Shown here one piece after another: positions 32,451-40,095 of a DNA stretch of 64,000 nucleotides. This DNA is from Chitinophaga oryzae. Lineage in GTDB: Bacteria > Bacteroidota > Bacteroidia > Chitinophagales > Chitinophagaceae. The stretch spans positions 3,968,001-4,032,000 of the forward strand of contig NZ_CP051204.2 in assembly GCF_012516375.2 (NCBI RefSeq). The letters are read 5' to 3'. The position numbers were made by a program, and so were the translations under genes. A model generated the notes under the pieces. The model made no database searches and had not been told where the DNA came from. It saw only the letters and a list, made by a program, of their open reading frames with translations. Numbering within the stretch: position 1 is the stretch's first letter; each line of letters starts with the position of its first letter.

Positions 32451-34946
32451 CTACTCGCCCTTATCGCCGCCGCCCATCTCGTTGTTATTGTCTTTGCCGG
32501 ACTTATTGTTTTTCCGTTTGAACAGGTTGTAATCCATCTTTCCGAAGCGCCAGGTTGCGTTGAGACGAAGCTCGCGGGTGAGGCGTTTACGGTAGTTTTC
32601 CGTTTCAGAGAAGGCCGTGCTGGTATAGCTGAGGTTACGGTCTGAATTAAAGATGTCGTTCAGCGTCAGGGAAATGGACAGTGCTTTATTTTTCAGCATG
32701 TCCTTTTTGAGACCGGCATCGATGGAGTACACCGGCTTTCTCTCGCCCTGCGGCAGGATCTGGCGGGATTCGTATTCGCCGGTGATCTGCAGGGTAAGGT
32801 TCCAGGGCAGTTTGGTATTGCTGTTGAGCTTACCGAACCAGGTAAAGCCTGAGTTGCTGAGGTTATCTCCCTGGTTGGCGGCACTGATTTTTGTCTGCGC
32901 CAGGTTCACGTTAGCGGTAAGGTCCCAGTCTTTGGTGATCTGGCTTCTTACGGTGAACTCCGCACCAAAGGAGTTGCGGGTGCTGGCGTTGATCGGGTAG
33001 GATAGCAGTACCCTTTGCGTTTGTCCGTTCAGGTTAAGGGTGGTGTCTACATAAAAATCAGTGATGGCGTTATCGGTGTTGCGGTAGTACAATGATACCA
33101 GTACATTGTGTTTATGTGCGATGTCTTTCAGGTAAGACAGCTCAAAGGAATTGGTGAATTCCGGGCGCAGGTCCGGGTTGCCGCGGCTGGCATTCTGCCC
33201 GCTGTACTCGATGGTGGGCAGCAGGTCCCGGAACCAGGGGCGGCGTATACGGCGGCTGTAGTTGAGCTGCAGCTCATGATCGCCTTTGAATTTCTGGGAC
33301 AGGAACACGCTGGGAAAAAGGCTGATCGGGTAGTTGATCTTATAGGAAGCCTTCTCGCCGAAACGGGTTTCGCCGGTGTAGTTGGACTGCTCCGCTCTCA
33401 GGCCGGCCTGGTAGCCGAAGTTGCCATGGGCGCCGCTATAGCTGACATATCCTGCGTTGATCTGTTCCTGGTAGTGGTAGTTGTTGGACAGCGCCGAGTC
33501 GAGGGTGAACGTACCGCTGGGGTAGTTCTGTCCGAAGGTGTTGGTGAAGTTGTCGAACTTACGGGTGTTGGTACGGAGGCCCATTTCGATCTTCGATTTA
33601 TCAGAAAACGGGCGTACATAGTCTACCTGCCCGGTGATATAAGTCGTTTTTCCTTCCCCGCTGCCATAGCGGTATTGCGGTTTTACCGGGCTGTTGATGG
33701 TATCGCCTTTCAGGTTATAGTATTGCAGTGAATACTCGGAGCTGTTGTCGCCGGTGGCGTAGTTATAGGTAAAATCAGCCGTCAGTTCTTCGCCTTCGCG
33801 TGCGAATGTATGTTTATAGCCCAGCTGGGTGGAGTAGTTGCGGAACCCGTTTTTGCTGTTGTTGATACCGGTGCCGTAGCGGACCAGTTCCCGGTGAATG
33901 TCAAATTCGTTCTGGATCTGATCGTTGTAGCGGTTGAAATTACCGCCGGTGATGCCCTGGGAGATGGTGAGGGTGTTCCGGTTGTCCATGAACCAGTCCA
34001 CGCCGATGCGGCCGTTCTGGAAATTGCGGTAGAAATCTCCGTCCTGCAGCTGATCGGTGTAGGTGGTGGTGTCTGACAGGATATTTTTCCGGGAGATGCG
34101 GCTGGTCATGGGTGATTTACGGTTACGCGTGCCATAGTTGATGAAGAAGTTGAACTTCTCCTGGCGCAGGTTAAAATCGATGCCGGTATTGGTGCTTCCC
34201 AGGGAGGATACGCCCGCGCTAAGCTGCCCGTTGATCCCTGCTTTTTTATTTTTTTTCAGGACGATGTTTAAGATACCGCTCATTCCTTCTGCATCGTATT
34301 TAGCGGAAGGGTTGGTGACCACTTCGATGTTGGCGATGGCGTCTGCGGGGATCTGGTCGAGCGTGAGGGTGGTGGGTCGTCCGTCCACGAAAATGGTGGG
34401 GGCGCCGTTGCGTACGCTCACGTTACCGTCTATGTCTACACTCACAGAAGGCACCTGTTTCAGTACGTCCGTAGCCGTGCCGCCTATGCTGGCGAGGTTC
34501 TTTTCCACGTTGAACACCCGTTTGTCGATAGCCATGGTAAAGGCTGGTTTCTCACCGACTACGTTAACAGCGGCCAGTGACTTTACATTAGCGCGAAGTT
34601 TAATATTGCCGGCATCGAGACTGGTGCTTTTGGCGGTAAGCTGTACCGGCTTGAAGACAGCTTCATAGCCGATGAAGTTTACTTTAAGGATATATTTTCC
34701 GGGTGTGAGGTTTTCGAAGTTAAAATCACCGTTGGGTTTGGAAAGCATGCCGGTGAGTACGGAAGAATCCGGGCGCAGCACGGCCACAGAAGCATATTCT
34801 ACCGGTTTCCCCGTCTGTGCGTCGAGCAGTTTTCCGTAGATATTTCCGGCATTGCCAGCAGGTGGTTTGTTACCGTGCTGTTGTGCCGTTAATGCCAGGT
34901 TAAACAAGAACATCCATCCTGTCAATAGCAATACAACTTTTCTCAT
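32451..34946 (-). CDS. TonB-linked outer-membrane beta-barrel protein
   Basis: An 831-residue protein. From the ATG at 34946 a signal peptide (MRKVVLLLTGWMFLFNLALT) leads to a carboxypeptidase regulatory-like domain (GNIYGKLLDAQTGKPVEYAS), a plug domain (ATDVLKQVPSVSVDIDGNVS, VFVDGRPTTLTLD-type stretch), then a beta-barrel of the OMP_b-brl_3 type. The N-terminal domain is the CarboxypepD_reg type seen before plugs in Bacteroidota. No SusD homologue follows, so it is not a classical starch-utilisation-type pair. The C-terminal tail (KNNKSGKDNNNEMGGGDKGE) is low complexity after the last strand. Confidence 0.9.
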   Translation of the reverse strand: MRKVVLLLTGWMFLFNLALTAQQHGNKPPAGNAGNIYGKLLDAQTGKPVEYASVAVLRPDSSVLTGMLSKPNGDFNFENLTPGKYILKVNFIGYEAVFKPVQLTAKSTSLDAGNIKLRANVKSLAAVNVVGEKPAFTMAIDKRVFNVEKNLASIGGTATDVLKQVPSVSVDIDGNVSVRNGAPTIFVDGRPTTLTLDQIPADAIANIEVVTNPSAKYDAEGMSGILNIVLKKNKKAGINGQLSAGVSSLGSTNTGIDFNLRQEKFNFFINYGTRNRKSPMTSRISRKNILSDTTTYTDQLQDGDFYRNFQNGRIGVDWFMDNRNTLTISQGITGGNFNRYNDQIQNEFDIHRELVRYGTGINNSKNGFRNYSTQLGYKHTFAREGEELTADFTYNYATGDNSSEYSLQYYNLKGDTINSPVKPQYRYGSGEGKTTYITGQVDYVRPFSDKSKIEMGLRTNTRKFDNFTNTFGQNYPSGTFTLDSALSNNYHYQEQINAGYVSYSGAHGNFGYQAGLRAEQSNYTGETRFGEKASYKINYPISLFPSVFLSQKFKGDHELQLNYSRRIRRPWFRDLLPTIEYSGQNASRGNPDLRPEFTNSFELSYLKDIAHKHNVLVSLYYRNTDNAITDFYVDTTLNLNGQTQRVLLSYPINASTRNSFGAEFTVRSQITKDWDLTANVNLAQTKISAANQGDNLSNSGFTWFGKLNSNTKLPWNLTLQITGEYESRQILPQGERKPVYSIDAGLKKDMLKNKALSISLTLNDIFNSDRNLSYTSTAFSETENYRKRLTRELRLNATWRFGKMDYNLFKRKNNKSGKDNNNEMGGGDKGE

Positions 34947-35419
34947 AATTTCTTTTACTAGCGTCCAACAATTTATAGCGGCGGTAAATTTAGTTGTAAT
35001 GGCGGAAGAAAATCGTTTTTTTAGGATGAAAGGTGTGTCAGAACCCTTCACAGTAACATGTTCCAACTTCGGAATCTTACAGAATACTTTACAGGTAATG
35101 GTTTTACAAAGGGTGTGCCTGAAAATCCACGAGTGTTAAATAGTGTTAAGCTCTCGCAAAGAAGCATAAGGCCAGTGTTTTTTTGGTAAGAAAGCAAAGA
35201 ATATAACAAGCGGTCTCCGGTTCTTTGCGTTCTTACCAAAAAACACAGGTCTTATATTCCTCTTTGCGGGAAAATGATCTCAATGGTAACCTTCGGTTCT
35301 TTGCGTTCTTGCCAAAAAAACACAGGCCTTATATTCATCTTTGCGAGAAAATGATTTCAATGGTAACAGATAGCTACGTATCTTTACAGCCAGCTGTTGC
35401 GTTATTTTAATTTTTTTAT
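34947..35419. other. Intergenic region upstream of the TonB-linked gene and DUF695 gene
   Basis: A 473-base gap between two divergent genes with no convincing ORF. The right two thirds is occupied by a type B repeat cluster (35152-35367). The left part (34947-35151) probably holds the promoter of the minus-strand gene; I could not identify it with confidence. Confidence 0.7.
35152..35367. repeat. Type B repeat cluster with inverted and tandem copies
   Basis: A left arm (35152-35200) pairs imperfectly with 35221-35271, forming an inverted repeat with a short spacer. The right unit is duplicated in tandem: 35219-35290 (72 bp) and 35295-35367 (73 bp) share about 90 percent identity, each starting GGTTCTTTGCGTTCTT and ending ATGGTAAC. 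The module shares CTTTGCGTTCTT, CACAGGYCTTA-like and CTTTGCG elements with the repeat at 32275-32449. Confidence 0.9.
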
Positions 35420-36178
35420 ATGCATAAGGATTACCGACCGGACTGGGATATTTACACGTGTCATATTGAAGAAAGTCCAGCAGTAATAGGCCTTGACCTT
35501 GACCTGAGACGATTTGCACCATTGAAGGAGAAGCCGAATGCGATATATATTACGGTATACCTGAACAATCCACGGGAAGACGGATTTCCGCAGAACGATG
35601 AATTCGCCATCATGGGCGAGATAGAGGACAGCCTGGTAGAACAGCTAACAACCAATCTGGACGCACATTTTGTGGGCCGTACTTTTTCCAATGGTGTACG
35701 AGACTTTTATTTTTATACAGGCAACCTGTTGCTGCATGATAAATTCATTGCGGATGCAATGATTAAGTTCCCGGACTACCGTTATGATTACGGTGTGAAG
35801 GAAGATAATAACTGGGAGCTTTACTTCGACTTCCTGTTTCCCGACGTATATGAGTTTCAGCGTATCCAGAACAGGAAAGTGCTGCGGATGTTGCGGCAGC
35901 ATGGTGACATGTCTGAACGGGAGCGCCCTATTGAGCACTGGATCCATTTCCGGACGGAGGAAGACAAGACGGCCTATTGGGAGCATATCCGTGAGAACGG
36001 TTTCGAGATTGCACATGACATGAAGAATGACAATCCTGAATTTCCGTTTAAACTGTGTGTGTCGCGGTCAGACAAAGCCAGCGAAGCCACTATAGACAGT
36101 GTGGTCATGACCCTTTGGGAACTGGCCCAACAGGTCAACGCAGAATATGACGGCTGGGAGACCAGCATCGTAAAATAG
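35420..36178 (+). CDS. DUF695 and RraB-like two-domain protein
   Basis: A 252-residue cytoplasmic protein. The N-terminal half matches DUF695 (DWDIYTCHIEESPAVIGLDL, KPNAIYITVYLNNPREDGFP, FVGRTFSNGVRDFYFYTG); the C-terminal half resembles the RraB fold (WIHFRTEEDKTAYWEHIREN then GFEIAHDM and FKLCVSRSDKA), the RNase E inhibitor domain. Fusion of these two domains is known in other bacteria. The RNase target in Bacteroidota is unclear because classical RNase E is often absent. A strong terminator follows the stop. Confidence 0.82.
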   Translation: MHKDYRPDWDIYTCHIEESPAVIGLDLDLRRFAPLKEKPNAIYITVYLNNPREDGFPQNDEFAIMGEIEDSLVEQLTTNLDAHFVGRTFSNGVRDFYFYTGNLLLHDKFIADAMIKFPDYRYDYGVKEDNNWELYFDFLFPDVYEFQRIQNRKVLRMLRQHGDMSERERPIEHWIHFRTEEDKTAYWEHIRENGFEIAHDMKNDNPEFPFKLCVSRSDKASEATIDSVVMTLWELAQQVNAEYDGWETSIVK

Positions 36179-36180
36179 CC

Positions 36181-36211
36181 AAAGCAGGGATCACAAGATC
36201 CCTGCTTTTTT
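36181..36211. terminator. Intrinsic terminator between convergent genes
   Basis: AAAGCAGGGATC (36181-36192) and GATCCCTGCTTT (36197-36208) form a perfect 12-bp stem with an ACAA loop, followed by T residues to 36211. It serves the DUF695 gene and, in reverse, the DUF1328 gene. Confidence 0.92.
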
Positions 36212-36213
36212 GT

Positions 36214-36375
36214 TTATTTCCTGAGCAACCCTGACAACAGGGAAATGAGGAACAGCACCAGGAAAATAAAAAACAGTATTTTGGCTATAGAGGCCGCGCC
36301 TGCGGCGATGCCGCCAAAGCCGAAGATGGCTGCCACAATAGCGACAATGAAGAATATTAATGCCCAACGTAACAT
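36214..36375 (-). CDS. DUF1328 small membrane peptide
   Basis: A 53-residue protein with two hydrophobic helices: [20 protein letters not shown] and [20 protein letters not shown], joined by AAGAASIAK. This is the DUF1328 (YtjA) pattern; such peptides are often stress- or stationary-phase-induced and their function is unknown. The start at 36375 (MLRWALIFF) gives the family-typical length; a longer reading adds eight residues. Confidence 0.88.
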   Translation of the reverse strand: MLRWALIFFIVAIVAAIFGFGGIAAGAASIAKILFFIFLVLFLISLLSGLLRK

Positions 36376-36530
36376 AGCAGAAGGTTTTAAGGTGAACAAT
36401 ATATAATACTGGTTGCAATAAGCTTTCTTATCTGTTCTGCTTCATTCAATTATTATTCCGGTCCAGTACAATAATTGCATTACACGCAATCCCATTTTTT
36501 TTTAATATACTTGTCACCTTCGAGTAACCT

Positions 36531-38444
36531 TTGAGGACGGAATTAAAAATATTAGCTGCTATTTCTGTTACCTGCTGGCTCCTTTGCTGGTGCCAGCTGA
36601 CGTTTGCCCAGGATAAGCCTGTGGCTGACACGGTCCCGAAGCGGGGAAACGGCCTGATGAAAAAGATCGGGGAATACCGGGATTCGCTGCGGAATAAAGA
36701 GTACCGTCAGTCTTTTATCCGCCGTATTACCAGGCAGGATGTGGAGACGCCCGACGAGAATCTGGACAGTGTCATCACCAAAAGTGAGGCATATTTTACC
36801 CCCTTTGTGGGAAAAGTCATCAGGAATATCTATTACCGGAAGGTGAAGGTGTTCGGTCCCCGCAATATTAACGATACCACGTTCACCACCAGCATGAAGC
36901 TGATTCACCTGGCTAACCGGCTGCATTTCGATTCCCGGGAATGGGTCATCCGCCAGTCGCTGTTTTTCCGGGAGGGATCCCGCCTGGACCCCTTCGAACT
37001 GGCCGATAACGAACGTTACCTGCGTAACCGGCCCTTTTTCTCCGATGCCCGTATTCACGTGCGGAATGCCAACCCGGATTCCGATTCGGTAGACGTGGAG
37101 GTGATTACCAAGGATGTATTTGAATACGGTGTGGACCTGTCGCAGTTCAGTGCTACCAACATCAAAACCCGGGTGTCGAACAATAACCTGCTGGGTGCCG
37201 GGCAGGGACTGCAGGTGGGTTTTCAGTGGCGCAGCGACTACACGCCTACCTGGAATACCGAAGCCCGTTACACTAAATACAACGTCTTCGGTTCTTTCGT
37301 GGACGTAGGCGTCGGTTATTCCACCCTGAACAATACCACGCCGCTGGATACCAATGTGTATGAAGGCACGATCTACGTTACCTTTAACCGGCCGCTGTAC
37401 CGTAATGCGGCTAAATGGGTAGGAGGGCTGACACTGGCCAACAACTGGTCAATCAACATCCTCGGCAGGGAGAAGCAGACGATTGACAGTCTGCTGTACC
37501 GCGATTACCGCTATACCGTTATCGACGGGTGGGCAGGCTACAACTTCATCAACAATTACGAACATAACGGCACCATCGGCCATAAGCCCAATTTCGCAGT
37601 GCTGTTCCGGCATTTTAACCTTAACTTCTCCAGGACGCCTGACCAGATGCAGTTTAAAGAGGACCCGGTATACAACGACCATCGTTATTACCTGCTGGAA
37701 TTCCAGGTATACCGGCTGGACTATTTTAAGACGCGCCAGTTCTTTGGTTTTGGCCGGACAGAGGATATTCCGCTGGGATATAACCTGAAGGCGGCTACGG
37801 GCTGGGAGACCTGGAAAGACCGCCGCCGGCTCTATACCGGCCTGGAAGCCCAGAAATACTGGACTACCAGAAGACAAGGACTGTTCAATACCTCGGCCGG
37901 TGTCAGTACTTTCTGGCAGGAAGGTAAACTGGAAGATGCCGTTATTCATGCCCGGGCGGAATATTACAGCCGGCTGTTCTCTATCAGAAAAGCCCGGTTC
38001 CGCCAGTTCCTCAATTTAGACTACCTGGAAAGCCCCAACCCATTTTTCTACAAACCGCTTAATATCAACAACGACAACGGTATCTGGGGATACAGATATA
38101 CCAGGCTGAATGGTTACCAGCGCCTGAATTTCGGTTCTGAAACCGTTTATTACAGTCCGCTCCGGTTCCTCGGTTTTAAGTTCAACTTCTTTGCTTCCCT
38201 GCAGGCTTCTATGGTCACCGCCAAAAATGACAACCTGTTCAGCAACCCTATCTACATGGGTATTGGCGGCGGTTTCCGGGTGAAGAACGAAAACCTTTCA
38301 CTCAACACCATCAAGGTGTCGGGCTATTATTTCCCGAATGCACCTCCGCTGCAGCCGAAGAGTTTGTTGGAGATCACCACCATTGTGGATTTCAGGTTTG
38401 ATATCTCCGCTTTGAAAGCTCCCGCTTTCCTGAGTTTTTTCTGA
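36531..38444 (+). CDS. BamA/TamA-like outer-membrane protein
   Basis: A 637-residue outer-membrane protein. A signal peptide (ILAAISVTCWLLCWCQLTFA) is followed by a charged region, one or two POTRA-like domains (SLFFREGSRLDPFELADNER, YLRNRPFFSDARIHV), and a C-terminal barrel (for example FRHFNLNFSRTPDQMQF, KLEDAVIHARAEYYSRLF) ending in a final aromatic residue (FLSFF). The start is a TTG at 36531: a stop codon lies two codons upstream and no other start precedes the signal peptide. It may assemble outer-membrane proteins or act as a lipid or protein transporter; it is too short for canonical BamA. Confidence 0.82.
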   Translation: MRTELKILAAISVTCWLLCWCQLTFAQDKPVADTVPKRGNGLMKKIGEYRDSLRNKEYRQSFIRRITRQDVETPDENLDSVITKSEAYFTPFVGKVIRNIYYRKVKVFGPRNINDTTFTTSMKLIHLANRLHFDSREWVIRQSLFFREGSRLDPFELADNERYLRNRPFFSDARIHVRNANPDSDSVDVEVITKDVFEYGVDLSQFSATNIKTRVSNNNLLGAGQGLQVGFQWRSDYTPTWNTEARYTKYNVFGSFVDVGVGYSTLNNTTPLDTNVYEGTIYVTFNRPLYRNAAKWVGGLTLANNWSINILGREKQTIDSLLYRDYRYTVIDGWAGYNFINNYEHNGTIGHKPNFAVLFRHFNLNFSRTPDQMQFKEDPVYNDHRYYLLEFQVYRLDYFKTRQFFGFGRTEDIPLGYNLKAATGWETWKDRRRLYTGLEAQKYWTTRRQGLFNTSAGVSTFWQEGKLEDAVIHARAEYYSRLFSIRKARFRQFLNLDYLESPNPFFYKPLNINNDNGIWGYRYTRLNGYQRLNFGSETVYYSPLRFLGFKFNFFASLQASMVTAKNDNLFSNPIYMGIGGGFRVKNENLSLNTIKVSGYYFPNAPPLQPKSLLEITTIVDFRFDISALKAPAFLSFF

Positions 38445-38473
38445 TGAATGTTTAACTGAAAAAAGGAAGATAT

Positions 38474-39547
38474 ATGGAATGGCAAAACAGGCTGACGTCA
38501 TTGCTGGGTATTGATTATCCTTTTATACAGGCGCCCATGCTGGGCATCACCACCCCGGCGATGGTAGCGGCCGTGAGTAACGGCGGCGGGCTGGGATCGT
38601 TGCCGGTGGGCGGGCTGCCGCCTGCGCGGGTGGCTGCGCTGATAGCAGAAGTGAAGGCGCTCACCCGGAGGCCTTTTGCGGTGAACCTGTTTACTTATGA
38701 AGTACCGCAGGCAGACCAGCCGGAACAATTTGAGCAGATGCAGCAGTACCTGCAGCAACTGTATAAAACAAACGGGCTGACAGTACCGGCAGTCGCTTTT
38801 GACACCGTGAAAACGCATGCTTACCAGGAGCAGTTGCCTGTATTACTGGAGGCCGGTATTTCCCTGGTGAGTTTTACTTTCGGCATACCGGACGAGGCCA
38901 GCATAGCCCTGCTGAAAGCCGGCGGATGTGTGCTGCTGGGTACCGCCACATCGGTGAAAGAGGCTGTGGCGCTGCAGGCAGCGGGCTGCGATGCTATTGT
39001 GGCGCAGGGGATAGAGGCCGGTGGCCACCGGGGTTCGTTTTTACCGGGACCGCTGCCACAGGTAGCTACCATGGCGCTGGTGCCGCAGATAACTGACCGG
39101 GTAGCCGTCCCCGTTATCGCCGCCGGCGGTATCGCCGACGGGCGCGGTGCGGCGGCGGCTTTCTGCCTGGGCGCCAGTGGCGTACAATGCGGCAGCGTAC
39201 TGCTAAGGAGCCCGGAGAGCGCAGCAACGCCGCATCATAAAGATAAGGTGGGAGCGGTCACGGATACGGGCACACGGATTACACGGGCCTTTTCCGGCCG
39301 GTGGGCGAGAGGAATCGCTAATGTGCTGATGGACGGGATAGAAGCGTCAGGACTGCCGCTGAATGTCTATCCGGTGCAGGATGCACTGACGCAGGCCGTC
39401 CGTAAGGTGGCGAAGGAACTGGACAACCCGGATTTCATCGTTATGTATGCCGGACAGGCGGCGCAGCTGGCAAAGCCGCTTCCGGCTGCAACGCTTATGG
39501 AAGAGATCAGAACAAGCGCTGAAAAAATATTGTCCGGGCAACCTTAA
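38474..39547 (+). CDS. Nitronate monooxygenase-like FMN enzyme
   Basis: A 357-residue TIM-barrel flavoprotein of the nitronate monooxygenase (2-nitropropane dioxygenase) family, which also includes enoyl-ACP reductase FabK. Visible signatures are PFIQAPMLGITTPAMVAAVS, GGGLGSLPVGGLPP, ALTRRPFAVNLFT, and the catalytic-His segment AQGIEAGGHRGSF, followed by PVIAAGGIADGRGAAAAFCL. The GIEAGGHRG signature favours nitronate monooxygenase. The stop overlaps the stop of the convergent minus-strand gene (TTAA shared at 39544-39547). Confidence 0.9.
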   Translation: MEWQNRLTSLLGIDYPFIQAPMLGITTPAMVAAVSNGGGLGSLPVGGLPPARVAALIAEVKALTRRPFAVNLFTYEVPQADQPEQFEQMQQYLQQLYKTNGLTVPAVAFDTVKTHAYQEQLPVLLEAGISLVSFTFGIPDEASIALLKAGGCVLLGTATSVKEAVALQAAGCDAIVAQGIEAGGHRGSFLPGPLPQVATMALVPQITDRVAVPVIAAGGIADGRGAAAAFCLGASGVQCGSVLLRSPESAATPHHKDKVGAVTDTGTRITRAFSGRWARGIANVLMDGIEASGLPLNVYPVQDALTQAVRKVAKELDNPDFIVMYAGQAAQLAKPLPAATLMEEIRTSAEKILSGQP

Positions 39548-40092
39548 TAAATACGCGTGAAAAGGCCCGGGTAATCTTTCACAATACCGTTTTCGTCAAT
39601 CGGTAATTCTGCCCTGAAGCCGCTGTCGCCGTTTTCATAGAGGTACAGCCGGTCCTCCATTTTGGTGTAATATTGTGACAATTTCTGCAGTTCAAACTCC
39701 GGTAGTTTGATATACAGCATCTGCAATAGTTTTCTCTCTCCCTGTTCAAACGTCAGCCGGCGTATCGGTAAGGTATTGGTAAAAGGGGTCAGTGAAATAT
39801 CGATGTCAGTACAATCGTCAAACGCCTCGATATGGTTACCGTCTTTGTCAAACCAGTGGCCGTTCAGATCGGAGGTCAGTTTCAGCGCCGTGGGCTGAAG
39901 GCCGTCCCGCCGGATGTGGAAGGAAGACACTTTCCATTCCGGTGTCACTTCAATTTCGTATTGAATGGAAAACGGGTCTGCGTCCGTGCAACCGTTGATA
40001 ATTCCTTTGACGAGGTTGTTGTGTTCCTGTTTGGTCACTGTCAAAAATTCCGTCGCCGGCCACAGGGTGGCCTGCCATACTACTGGTCCCAT
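39544..40092 (-). CDS. Putative glycolipid-binding protein
   Basis: A 182-residue protein of the putative glycolipid-binding family (DUF1089). The start PVVWQATLWPATEFLTVTKQ, the stretch YEIEVTPEWKVSSFHIRRDG, SDLNGHWFDKDGNHIEAFDD, CTDIDISLTPFTNTLPIRRL and the C-terminal YLYENGDSGFRAELPIDENG with VKDYPGLFTRIY fit the family. No signal peptide, so probably cytoplasmic. It is only 3 bases downstream of the fdhF/ydeP gene, thus likely co-transcribed. Confidence 0.87.
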   Translation of the reverse strand: MGPVVWQATLWPATEFLTVTKQEHNNLVKGIINGCTDADPFSIQYEIEVTPEWKVSSFHIRRDGLQPTALKLTSDLNGHWFDKDGNHIEAFDDCTDIDISLTPFTNTLPIRRLTFEQGERKLLQMLYIKLPEFELQKLSQYYTKMEDRLYLYENGDSGFRAELPIDENGIVKDYPGLFTRIY

Positions 40093-40095
40093 GAT

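Noticed and set aside
35219..35367. Two 72-73 bp direct repeats as a CRISPR start
   Set aside because: There are only two units, separated by 4 bases, so no spacer array exists.
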